A DNA stretch of 64,000 nt from Polaribacter atrinae (GCF_038023995.1 NZ_CP150660.1:3346501-3410500); one strand, 5' to 3'; positions 16,808 through 24,680 are shown, counted from the stretch's first letter. A program made the numbers and translations. The notes: generated by a model from the letters alone, not told the origin.

Positions 16808-18541
16808 ATGGCAAAAGAAAAAAAAAAGGATTTTAAAAGTGATTGGGCTTATTCAGAAAAGCATGGTAAAAACATTCATATATCAGACGCCGAAAGCGGT
16901 TTAAAAGGATTTAGGTGTTTAGGTTGCCACGCACAAATGGTTGCCAACATTCAAAAGAAAAACCCTAATTGGCTTTCTTATTTTAGTCATCACGCTACAG
17001 ATGTCAATAAAGAAAAAATTGAATGCGTAAGAGCAAGTCAAGTTTACCGAGAGAAAATAGCACGTACAATACTTAATGAGCTAAAATATGTGAATGCTCC
17101 TGCTATATATAAATACCCTCCTTTAGATTCTGATGAAAATTTATTTCCAATGAAAATTGAAAGTAGAAGGAAAATTGAGGCAGCTTATACAAAGGCAGAA
17201 TTATCCTTTTACGAAAATGAAGATGGGGTAATTGAATGGGGTAAAAACCGAACGATTACAGATAAAGATTTACTGATTAGACCAGATGTTACATTCTTTA
17301 ATAAAGATAATAAACCAATATTATTTATTGAATTTATTGTGTACAGTAAAATAAAACCAGATAAATTTTTAAAGTTATCAAGATTAGGTATTGATACACT
17401 TCAAATAAATATTCCAAGAAAATCTGAAGCAGACATTGAAAAAGCATTAAAATCATCAAGAACATATAAATGGGTCTATAATGAAAAAGAAGCCAACACA
17501 GAGTACATTCCAATATTCAGAAAAGATACAGAAGACTTATCACAGATTAATGATAACGATAGAATCTTTTTTGAAGAAGATTTCAGATGCAGACAAACAG
17601 AAATTAATTGGCTCATACGTAGCGTTAAGAGAAATTTACAATCAGAACAATACAGAACAACTGAACTCGGACTTAACCAGCAAATACAAAAGGTTGAGAG
17701 AAATACAGAAATCGAAAATCAGAGATTGGGAGACTTGGAAGAATCAAATAGAAGAGTCGCACTTGCTAGAAATTCAAACGAAGAAGACCAAGAGGATAAA
17801 GAATACGCAGAACTGGAAAGAAGATATTTTGCAGAAAAGAGAAGACTTGAAGATGCTATCTACAACGCAAGTGTCGACCAAAAATTTAGATCAGAACTTA
17901 TCGAAAATATCAGAATTGAAGAAGAAGAAATTAAAAGAATTGAACGAGAAGAGATTGACTTTGAGACTGAAATTAGAGAAAGAGTACAAAATAAATTTAG
18001 CGGTTCTATTAGAAGAGAAAAAGAAGAAATCGATAGTCTTGAAGAAACAATTCGAGACTCCTTTGATAGAGAAATACTTGCTACAGAACGCATTATTACA
18101 ACACTTGGAATATCGTACAATGATATACCAAGAGAAGTTTCTGAAAGATTTAGATATAAAGAAGCAATTATCTCATCAAGAATTAAATCAACAAGAGAAA
18201 AAAATAAAGACCTTGAAAGAGCCTTATCTAATGAATTTGAAGGAAAAATCAAGTTTGAAGAATCAGAAATTAAAAGAATTAAACGAGAAACAGCAGAGTT
18301 TTTGGAAATTTCAGAGTCAGAAAAAGAACGAATTAGAAAAGAAGAAGGAAATATTGAAGAATCAGCTAGAAAAGAATTTAATAGGGAAATTGAAAGTAAT
18401 GCCAGAGAACTTTCCAAAGAATTTACAAATTTACTGGAAGTACAAAGAGTGGGTAACAATTACCAAGAGCTTAAACTCCTTGAAAAGCGATATAAGTCAG
18501 CACGAAAGTTTCTTTCAAAGAGAACTTGGGAAAAAGAATAA
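16808..18541 (+). CDS. CoiA-like nuclease fused to a long coiled coil, in the restriction operon
   Basis: 577 residues. A possible zinc site is formed by C37-LG-C40, H61/H62 and C73. Next is a segment very like the CoiA nuclease core, RPDVTFFNK..LFIEFIVYSK (D160, E175) followed by KFLKLSRLGIDTLQINI. Residues about 250-577 are a highly charged Glu/Arg/Lys coiled coil. CoiA itself is a competence protein with a restriction-nuclease fold; here the context is defence. The usual lysine of PD-(D/E)xK is not at its normal place (EFIV), so activity is uncertain. In the coil, Leu is mostly CTT, not TTA as in the N-terminal part, and the +1 frame is open for 375 codons (17481-18608). The stop falls after an A5 run at 18531-18535. 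One base fewer there would extend the protein into a tail ending at 18608, 8 bp into mcrB. Confidence 0.72.
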   Translation: MAKEKKKDFKSDWAYSEKHGKNIHISDAESGLKGFRCLGCHAQMVANIQKKNPNWLSYFSHHATDVNKEKIECVRASQVYREKIARTILNELKYVNAPAIYKYPPLDSDENLFPMKIESRRKIEAAYTKAELSFYENEDGVIEWGKNRTITDKDLLIRPDVTFFNKDNKPILFIEFIVYSKIKPDKFLKLSRLGIDTLQINIPRKSEADIEKALKSSRTYKWVYNEKEANTEYIPIFRKDTEDLSQINDNDRIFFEEDFRCRQTEINWLIRSVKRNLQSEQYRTTELGLNQQIQKVERNTEIENQRLGDLEESNRRVALARNSNEEDQEDKEYAELERRYFAEKRRLEDAIYNASVDQKFRSELIENIRIEEEEIKRIEREEIDFETEIRERVQNKFSGSIRREKEEIDSLEETIRDSFDREILATERIITTLGISYNDIPREVSERFRYKEAIISSRIKSTREKNKDLERALSNEFEGKIKFEESEIKRIKRETAEFLEISESEKERIRKEEGNIEESARKEFNREIESNARELSKEFTNLLEVQRVGNNYQELKLLEKRYKSARKFLSKRTWEKE

Positions 18542-18600
18542 AACTTTAGAGTGGTTTTTATCAACATATAAAGATGAAATAGAGAAGAATTTAGAAAGCT

Positions 18601-21087
18601 ATGAGTAACATATCAAACAATATAAATAAAGAGCATATAATTTCTGCTTTACAAGAAATAGATAAATATGGTATATCAAACTCAAGAAGAAGTGCTACTG
18701 AATATGCATTATTATATAATGAAAAAGAATATCCACCAAAATATGTAATATCTATTGCTAATAAATATGCTAATAATGAAGAGTTGAGTTCCAATGAATT
18801 TAACTCAATTCAATCCAGAACTTTTTTAAATAAACTTGGTTTTAATTGTTTTAAAAAAACAGGTTCATTAAAAAGTAAATTTGCAAACTGGTTATTAATA
18901 AATGGAGCAAATTCTTACAAAGATTATTATGGTAATTCAGTAGAAGAGATTGAAATTAAATTAGATGAAATAAATAGTTTTTTTGATTCAAGAGATTTAT
19001 TTAAGTTAAATAATAATATCGAAGAATTAAAGAACTTTTTACAAGAAAATATTTATGGGGTAAATAGAGAAAATAATAGAGTATTTTTTGAATATGATAA
19101 GATAAAAGGTAATGGAAGACCAAAAGCTATTTTAGGTAAAAAAAATTATTTTATTTTTTTAGATGAAATAAACTCTATTAATAATAAAAATATTGAAAAT
19201 AGTCTTAAACAAAGTTTAACAATAACTCACAAAATGGAATTTTTCACCCACAGAGAATTTGAACTACTTAATAAGTACAAAGGTGTACGTTCAGATAGAG
19301 CTAATAAAGATTTAGATAATACTTATACAGAATTAAAAACAGCCTATAAAAAGTTAGAATATTGGTTAAATAGAATACAGAAAAATGTATTTCCAAACGG
19401 AGGTAAACATATTTTAAAAAAACCAACTAATCAAGCAAACAATTTTGATGGTTATTTGTGGGCAAAACTATATCCAACAAAAAAAGATGAAAAAGATAAA
19501 TGGTTAGCAATAACTCTTGGGTTAGATGATGATTTTCACTTTAACGTAAAGATAGATACAGTTGGCTTATCAAATAACCCTGAATTATTAAATAAGTATC
19601 TAAATTATAGAGGAGATTTTTTAAAATCAAAAATAGTTAAAAGGCACAAGTCAGAAAGTTTTAATAACTGGGAAGATTTAATACTGCAGACTGTAAAAAA
19701 TATTGATTTTTTAATGGATTTTTATCCAGAAATAAAAAAATTAAATGATTCATCTTCAAATGAAACAAGTATTATGAAAGATTTAAAAATTCCGAAAAAT
19801 CAGATTTTATATGGCCCTCCTGGTACAGGAAAAACATATAAAACAAAAGAGTTAGCTGTTCTAATTTCAAATCCAAATTTAATCTATGATAAAAACTGGT
19901 CTGTCATTAAAAGAAGAGAAGAAATAGTAAAAGAATATGATAGACTTTGCGAAAAAGGTCAAATTGTTTTTACTACTTTTCATCAATCTATGAGTTATGA
20001 AGATTTTGTAGAAGGTATAAAACCAAAAACTGAAAACGAAAAAGTTACTTATGAGGTAGAAGATGGTGTTTTTAAATTGATAAGTGATAAAGCAAAGGAT
20101 AATTGGGAGGCTCACAACAAAAGATTTGAAAAAGAGTTAGCCTTCGATTCTGTATTTAGTCGGTTAAAGGAAGAATGGGAAGAAGACGATTCTATAAAGT
20201 TTCCTATGAAAACCGATGGCAATGATTTTACAATTATTGGCTTTACAAATAAATCTATTCAATTTAAAAAAGCAAGTGGAGGCACAAATCACACATTAAG
20301 TATAAATACGTTAAGAGAGATTTTTTATGATGAAGGAAAGAATAGACCAACTGGTGTTGGTATTTACTATCCACCAATTTTAGCATATTTAAAAAAATAT
20401 AAACCACACACAGATGTGCCAACTATTTTAAATAACTATATTTTAATTATTGATGAAATTAACAGAGGTAATGTTTCTGCTGTTTTTGGTGAATTAATTA
20501 CATTGTTAGAAGATGATAAACGTATTGATGAAAAGGAAAGTATAAAAATCACATTACCATATTCTAAAGATGAATTTAGTGTACCTTCAAATCTTTACAT
20601 CATTGGTACTATGAATACAGCTGACAGAAGTGTAGAAGCATTAGACACAGCTTTAAGAAGAAGATTTTCATTTACAGAAGTTGTACCAAATATTGCAATG
20701 TTAACAGAAAATGAAATGGAAAATATTAATTTAAGAAAACTATTACAAACCATTAATGAAAGAATAGAATTACTAATTGATAAAGACCATAAAATAGGAC
20801 ATTCCTATTTTATGAAAATTGAAAGTATTGAAGATTTAAAACAAACCTTTAAAAACAAAGTAATTCCATTATTAGAAGAATACTTTTTTGGAGATTATGG
20901 TAAAATTGGGTTGGTTTTAGGTGATGGATTTATTAAATTAAAAGATGATGAGGATAAAATTTCTTTCGCCAAAAACTTTACAGAAAAATATGAAGATGCA
21001 GAGAATTTAAGAGAAAAAGCAGTTTACACTTTTACAGGTGAAGATAACTGGGATAGAAATACTTTTATTTCAATTTATGAGCAATAA
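18601..21087 (+). CDS. mcrB: McrB-like GTPase/AAA+ subunit of a modification-dependent restriction system
   Basis: 828 residues. The N-terminal 75 residues resemble the ScoMcrA head domain (EKEYPPKYVISIANKYAN). A central substrate-recognition region (about 200-375) has YLWAKLYPTKKD and a WLAITLGLDDDF stretch. The AAA+ motor of the McrB family begins at G405-PPGTGKT412 and continues with FTTFHQSMSYEDFVEGIKP, Walker B LIIDEINRGNVSAVFGEL and the McrB signature IIGTMNTADRSVEALDTAL. It hydrolyses GTP and moves along DNA with McrC to cut modified DNA. It starts 59 bp after the CoiA-like gene stop and is followed at 2 bp by mcrC. The target modification depends on the N-terminal part and cannot be read. 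Confidence 0.93.
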   Translation: MSNISNNINKEHIISALQEIDKYGISNSRRSATEYALLYNEKEYPPKYVISIANKYANNEELSSNEFNSIQSRTFLNKLGFNCFKKTGSLKSKFANWLLINGANSYKDYYGNSVEEIEIKLDEINSFFDSRDLFKLNNNIEELKNFLQENIYGVNRENNRVFFEYDKIKGNGRPKAILGKKNYFIFLDEINSINNKNIENSLKQSLTITHKMEFFTHREFELLNKYKGVRSDRANKDLDNTYTELKTAYKKLEYWLNRIQKNVFPNGGKHILKKPTNQANNFDGYLWAKLYPTKKDEKDKWLAITLGLDDDFHFNVKIDTVGLSNNPELLNKYLNYRGDFLKSKIVKRHKSESFNNWEDLILQTVKNIDFLMDFYPEIKKLNDSSSNETSIMKDLKIPKNQILYGPPGTGKTYKTKELAVLISNPNLIYDKNWSVIKRREEIVKEYDRLCEKGQIVFTTFHQSMSYEDFVEGIKPKTENEKVTYEVEDGVFKLISDKAKDNWEAHNKRFEKELAFDSVFSRLKEEWEEDDSIKFPMKTDGNDFTIIGFTNKSIQFKKASGGTNHTLSINTLREIFYDEGKNRPTGVGIYYPPILAYLKKYKPHTDVPTILNNYILIIDEINRGNVSAVFGELITLLEDDKRIDEKESIKITLPYSKDEFSVPSNLYIIGTMNTADRSVEALDTALRRRFSFTEVVPNIAMLTENEMENINLRKLLQTINERIELLIDKDHKIGHSYFMKIESIEDLKQTFKNKVIPLLEEYFFGDYGKIGLVLGDGFIKLKDDEDKISFAKNFTEKYEDAENLREKAVYTFTGEDNWDRNTFISIYEQ

Positions 21088-21089
21088 TT

Positions 21090-22337
21090 GTGGGTAAGAA
21101 AAATCTCATACAAGTATTTGAATATCAAAAATTAAAATTTGATAGCAAAGAAAACGATTTTACTGAAAGTCATTTTAATGCTATGGTCAAATTTAATGAG
21201 AAGAACGATAATAAATATTATACAATAATTCACAGAGGAATAAAATTCAATAGTTATGTTGGTGTAATACAGATTAACGGTTTAACAATTGAAATACTTC
21301 CTAAAGTAGATAAGGATAATTCTAATTCAGAATTACAAAAACAAACGTGGCAAAATGTCTTATTAAATATGCTTAAAGTATGTAAGCATATCAATGTAGA
21401 TAATATATCTGAAACTGCTTTAAAGAAGAGATACAACTCAATTTTAGAGGTGTATTTTGAAATGTATTTAAATGAAATTGAAGAACTCATTCAAAAAGGA
21501 TTGATTAAAAAATATAGAAGAGTTCAAGAAAATCAATTAGCTTTAAAAGGTAAGTTGGTTTTTACGAAAAATATTCAAAAGAATACTATACATAAAGAAC
21601 GTTTTTATTGTGAACATCAAGTCTATGATAAAGACCACTTAACACATCAAATATTATATAAAGGGTTAAAGATTTTAAACAGTTTTTTAAGTTCTAATCT
21701 TAAAGACAAATTGAATAGAATTCTATTTCATTTTTCTGACTTTAAAGAAGTAAATATTAATAGTTCTCATTTTTCAAAAATAATACCAAATAGAAAAACT
21801 CAACCTTATAATAAAGCAATTGATATTGCTAAAATGATAATATTAAATTATTCTCCTAACCTTAATTCTGGTAATGATAATATGCTAACATTACTTTTTG
21901 ATATGAATAAATTATGGGAAGAATATGTGTATAGAATATTACAAAAGCACAAACCAAAAGACTATTATGTATCTCCTCAAAATTCAACAAGGTTTTGGGA
22001 ATCAAAAAGAATAAAACCAGATATAATAATAAAACATAATGATGAAACCTATATCATTGATACTAAATGGAAAATTGTAAGTTCTTACAAACCATCTGAT
22101 GATGATTTAAAGCAAATGTTTGCATACAATCTATTTTGGAAAGCAGGAAAGAGTATGTTATTGTATCCTAAAATAAATCAAGAAGATAGTATCTTTGGAA
22201 GTTACCATCATATTCCAAATGAAAACGAGGTTAATCAATGTAAATTGGGGTTTATAAATATTATAGATGAAAATGGATTAAGAGAAAGTAAAAATATTGC
22301 TGATGAAATATTTGAGAAGTTTATGCTTGTTTTTTAG
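21090..22337 (+). CDS. mcrC: McrC-like nuclease subunit
   Basis: 415 residues, read from GTG 21090 because no ATG occurs in frame before the conserved region. McrC gives McrB its cutting activity. The N-terminal beta-rich region has IIHRGIKFNSYVGVIQINGL, typical of the McrBC 5-methylcytosine restriction component. The PD-(D/E)xK site is complete in the C-terminal half: P310-D311 in KRIKPDIII, D324-T-K326-W in YIIDTKWKIV. The 2-bp spacing shows coupling to mcrB. After its stop there is a 124-bp gap with no hairpin of note, then the operator of the toxin-antitoxin unit. Confidence 0.92.
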   Translation: MGKKNLIQVFEYQKLKFDSKENDFTESHFNAMVKFNEKNDNKYYTIIHRGIKFNSYVGVIQINGLTIEILPKVDKDNSNSELQKQTWQNVLLNMLKVCKHINVDNISETALKKRYNSILEVYFEMYLNEIEELIQKGLIKKYRRVQENQLALKGKLVFTKNIQKNTIHKERFYCEHQVYDKDHLTHQILYKGLKILNSFLSSNLKDKLNRILFHFSDFKEVNINSSHFSKIIPNRKTQPYNKAIDIAKMIILNYSPNLNSGNDNMLTLLFDMNKLWEEYVYRILQKHKPKDYYVSPQNSTRFWESKRIKPDIIIKHNDETYIIDTKWKIVSSYKPSDDDLKQMFAYNLFWKAGKSMLLYPKINQEDSIFGSYHHIPNENEVNQCKLGFINIIDENGLRESKNIADEIFEKFMLVF

Positions 22338-22421
22338 TTGATAACTATTAGATTAAACCTTATAAATACAGTTTTAATAATGGTATTTTTGGACTTCAAA
22401 ATATTTAAATAAACGTTAAAA

Positions 22422-22466
22422 TTCACTTTTAAGTGAAATAAATTTGTAAATTAACTTATAAGTGAA
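22422..22466 (+). promoter_or_regulatory. Promoter and palindromic operators of the toxin-antitoxin-chaperone operon
   Basis: The palindrome TTCACTTTTAAGTGAA (22422-22437) is followed by the -7 box TAAATTTG (22439-22446). A second site AACTTATAAGTGAA (22453-22466) comes next. AAGTGAA is the shared half-site, present three times. A second box, TAACTTTG, lies at 22467-22474. The layout suits repression by the HTH antitoxin encoded by the second gene. Confidence 0.65.
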
Positions 22467-22986
22467 TAACTTTGCACACATAAAACCATTATTCAAATTA
22501 AAAACAGTAGCTTATTATTCTGTTTGTTTAGAAGATAATGATGTAACACTTTATCAAGAATTTGTTGAAAAGCATACACTTGAAAATAAAAACAAGTTAT
22601 ATCATATTCAAAAATGGTTACAACTTATAGGTGAAAAATATGGTGCACAAAATCGTTTTTTTAGAAATGAAGCAAAAAATGCAGACACTTCAGCATTACC
22701 GCCAATTGGCAAAGACCGGAAACCTTACTATGTGGAATATGGTAAGAAAAAGGCAAATAATTTAAGGTTATATTGTTTAAAAGCAAATCCAAACGTTGTT
22801 TTTCTCTTTAGTGGAGATATAAAAACAACACAAAAAGCACAAGATTGTCCAAATGTTAGAAAACATTTTAATTTAGCAAATACACTAACTAAAGCCATTG
22901 ATAACGCTTTTAGAGAAAACGATATTATTTGGAACGAAGATTGCACTTTAATTAAATGTGATGAAGATTTTATTCTTTATTATTAA
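22462..22986 (+). CDS. RelE/HigB-like toxin
   Basis: 174 residues from GTG 22462; no ATG is available in frame near the start, and the GTG lies inside the second operator. The C-terminal half shows the RelE/HigB pattern: NNLRLYCLKANPNVVFLFSG, then an IKTTQKAQDCPNVRKHF segment and a long helix NTLTKAIDNAF. The N-terminal 80 residues are an extra alpha-rich part, longer than in a minimal RelE toxin (about 90-100 residues). Family toxins cut mRNA on the ribosome. It is 11 bp upstream of an HTH gene, the toxin-first order of HigBA systems. Confidence 0.75.
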   Translation: MNNFAHIKPLFKLKTVAYYSVCLEDNDVTLYQEFVEKHTLENKNKLYHIQKWLQLIGEKYGAQNRFFRNEAKNADTSALPPIGKDRKPYYVEYGKKKANNLRLYCLKANPNVVFLFSGDIKTTQKAQDCPNVRKHFNLANTLTKAIDNAFRENDIIWNEDCTLIKCDEDFILYY

Positions 22987-22997
22987 AACAAACAAAA

Positions 22998-23369
22998 ATG
23001 GAATTTCCTAAAGAAAACATACTTAACAACTGGTTAGAAGAAAATAAAAATCCAGAAATAGACAGATTTATTGAGCGTAATTTAGAGATTACTCAAGAAG
23101 TTTGTGCTGTTTTGAAAACTCGTGGTATAAACAAAAAAGAGTTTGCTAAAATGTTAGGTAAAAGACCGTCTGAAGTTACAAAGTGGTTATCAGGTTTACA
23201 TAACCTTACATTAAAAAGCATTACAAAAATGGAAGTAGCTTTAGGTGTAAATTTAATGAATCCAGAGCCTAAATATATTTATTTAGGTAAAGTAGATGGT
23301 GGTTCTAAAGATTTAGCGGTAGCTATAGATAATTATGAACAAACATATTACACGCAAGAAGCTGTATAA
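22998..23369 (+). CDS. HTH (Xre-type) antitoxin with C-terminal extension
   Basis: 123 residues. The Xre helix-turn-helix spans about 30-85 (RGINKKEFAKMLGKRPSEVT, then KWLSGLHNLTLKSITKMEVA). A 35-residue tail after it is rich in aromatic and hydrophobic residues (PKYIYLGK, DNYEQTYYTQEAV). In toxin-antitoxin-chaperone systems such a tail is the chaperone-addiction segment that exposes the antitoxin to degradation unless a SecB-like protein binds it. It overlaps the next gene by one base (TAATG). It is expected to bind the AAGTGAA operators upstream. Confidence 0.8.
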   Translation: MEFPKENILNNWLEENKNPEIDRFIERNLEITQEVCAVLKTRGINKKEFAKMLGKRPSEVTKWLSGLHNLTLKSITKMEVALGVNLMNPEPKYIYLGKVDGGSKDLAVAIDNYEQTYYTQEAV

Positions 23370-23800
23370 TGGCAGAAAACGTAATCATACCAGATAAGAT
23401 AAAGCTATTTCATATTGATGTTGTTAGTACGTACATTAATGACAAAACAATTGATAAAAATTTAAAGCTTGAATTTAGTGTTGCACATAACACAAAGCAC
23501 AACCTAAAAGACGAACGTATTAAAATTGAGTTATTTATAAACTTGTTATCGCATCAAGAAATAGGTGTTAAATTCCATATAGACTTTCATTATAATATTA
23601 CCGATTTAGAGAATCACTATGTATTAGATGACAATAAAATGCCACTATTTTCTGGACAATTTATAGCAACGTTGTTAGGCATTAGTTTTTCTACAGCAAG
23701 AGGTCTTATTTTTCAGCAGTTACAAGAAACTAACTTTAAAGGAATGATTTTACCTGTAGTATCTCCATTAAAAATGTTAGCATCTAAAAAGAAAGAATAA
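23369..23800 (+). CDS. SecB-like chaperone, third gene of the toxin-antitoxin unit (tentative)
   Basis: 143 residues, no signal peptide. The layout follows SecB: alternating beta strands in the first 100 residues (KLEFSVAHNTKHNLKDERIK, VKFHIDFHYNI) and then a helical end, FSTARGLIFQQLQETNFKG, running into MILPVVSPLKML. This end resembles the SecB helix ISNLVSRGTFP followed by LNLAPVNF. The start codon overlaps the antitoxin stop, so it is translated with it. Known toxin-antitoxin-chaperone systems pair a HigBA module with a SecB homologue in exactly this order. Identity of the family rests on pattern, not on a search. Confidence 0.6.
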   Translation: MAENVIIPDKIKLFHIDVVSTYINDKTIDKNLKLEFSVAHNTKHNLKDERIKIELFINLLSHQEIGVKFHIDFHYNITDLENHYVLDDNKMPLFSGQFIATLLGISFSTARGLIFQQLQETNFKGMILPVVSPLKMLASKKKE

Positions 23801-24603
23801 ATCACCACAGTACAAAAGCAAATTTATAAAAAAAAACAATAAAGACTTGTCTTTTGTCCTGTTCCGCTTTACCGTACTAAGTTTAACGTTTTAATATTCT
23901 AAAGGTAATTGCATTTTATAGTTTGTATTTTCTCACACTCAAACACAACTATAAAAAGTAATTTTTAATATTGTTTTCATAAAACACAAAACTCTTCAAA
24001 GCTATTAGATATATTATAGCCGTACATCCAGCACTAACCTATGATATTATTAATAATAACATTTAAATAATCGTCTTTATGACTTTATTTTTATAAAAAT
24101 TAGATATTATGAGTGACTAATATTATTTAATTAAAATCACTTAAAAATATTTGTACATTTAATCAATAAACAAAAGTCAAAAGAAAAGTAAAGTTTACAG
24201 CTTAAGTACACCAAAATTACTAGAAGCCCTTTAAAATATTATAATTACAAAAAAAGATTATATAAAAGCAAATATTGAATTAAAAGAGCTAATAAAACAA
24301 TTAGATTTAGGGAAAGATGTTGACGATAAATTAATTTCTGTTAGTAATGTTATAGAAGAATATGAATAGATTAATTTAGATCCTAAGTATAATTCAATTT
24401 CTATTTTACTAATAAAAGCATTACACTGTTGATTCAAGTTTCTACTATAGCCTTTTAATTTGAGTAGTGTTAAAAGTATTAAAAAAAGTAGTTTTAATAC
24501 TTCAAGATTAATGTTTTAGAGAATTAATTAAGAATTTTTTTACTTAAAAGTGTCTTTCTGTAAAAAAAACTACTTATTAAAGATTAGGGGGTAAAACAAA
24601 AAA
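23801..24603. other. Gene-poor AT-rich right end of the element
   Basis: No convincing gene in about 800 bp. Visible structures are TTTTATAGTT (23914-23923) with AACTATAAAA (23947-23956), and a hairpin of AAGTATTAAAA (24474-24484) with TTTTAATACTT (24492-24502). A start-less reading frame at 24235-24369 is described separately. The region looks like decayed sequence between the last cargo gene and attR. Confidence 0.5.
24235..24369 (+). pseudogene. Possible remnant of an antitoxin-like gene
   Basis: An open stretch without a start codon reads ITKKDYIKANIELKELIKQL followed by a helical segment ending VSNVIEEYE and TAG. The pattern resembles the N-terminal helical domain of HigA-type antitoxins common in Bacteroidota, but the HTH half is missing. 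Support is weak. Confidence 0.25.
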
Positions 24604-24622
24604 CAGCACCCAAAACAACACT
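24604..24622. repeat. Probable integrase arm-type repeat, right end
   Basis: CAGCACCCAAAACAACACT matches 16 of 19 bases of the repeat at 4720-4738 in the same orientation and lies 44 bp from the attR core. Confidence 0.45.
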
Positions 24623-24630
24623 TGAAAAAA

Positions 24631-24666
24631 TAAAACCCTGTAAATCAATTGGTTACAGGGTTAAAA
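24631..24666 (-). terminator. Terminator of ssrA, carried on the element side of attR
   Basis: AACCCTGTAA (24634-24643) and TTACAGGGTT (24653-24662) form a 10-bp stem. On the minus strand it is followed by TTATTTTTT. It begins 6 bp after the tmRNA 3' end and resembles the hairpin left of attL, so the element supplies a replacement terminator. Confidence 0.8.
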
Positions 24667-24680
24667 GTGGAGACGCCGAG
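24667..24680. repeat. attR core within the ssrA 3' end
   Basis: GTGGAGACGCCGAG is the second copy of the 14-bp direct repeat. Its complement CTCGGCGTCTCCAC is the tmRNA T-stem side and acceptor stem, so integration left a functional 3' end. Confidence 0.88.

Larger units (their letters stand above)
4589..24680. mobile_element. Integrative (probably mobilizable) element inserted in the ssrA 3' end
   Basis: The core GTGGAGACGCCGAG occurs at 4589-4602 and again at 24667-24680, where it is the 3' end of the tmRNA gene. A tyrosine recombinase starts 150 bp inside the left core and reads inward. An excisionase-like HTH gene, VapE-type ATPase, primase, MobC-like protein and relaxase follow in the order seen in Bacteroidota mobilizable elements. 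No conjugation pore genes (TraG, VirB4, other Tra proteins) are present, so it would need a helper for transfer. The remaining 13 kb is cargo: two small genes, a restriction operon and a toxin-antitoxin-chaperone unit. Insertion into tmRNA or tRNA 3' ends is a known habit of tyrosine integrases. Confidence 0.88.

Noticed and set aside
17860..18459. A 199-codon open frame on the minus strand within the coiled coil
   Set aside because: It is the reverse complement of GAA/AGA-rich coding sequence and reads as a Ser/Leu/Ile-rich low-complexity protein. No promoter or plausible start context supports it.
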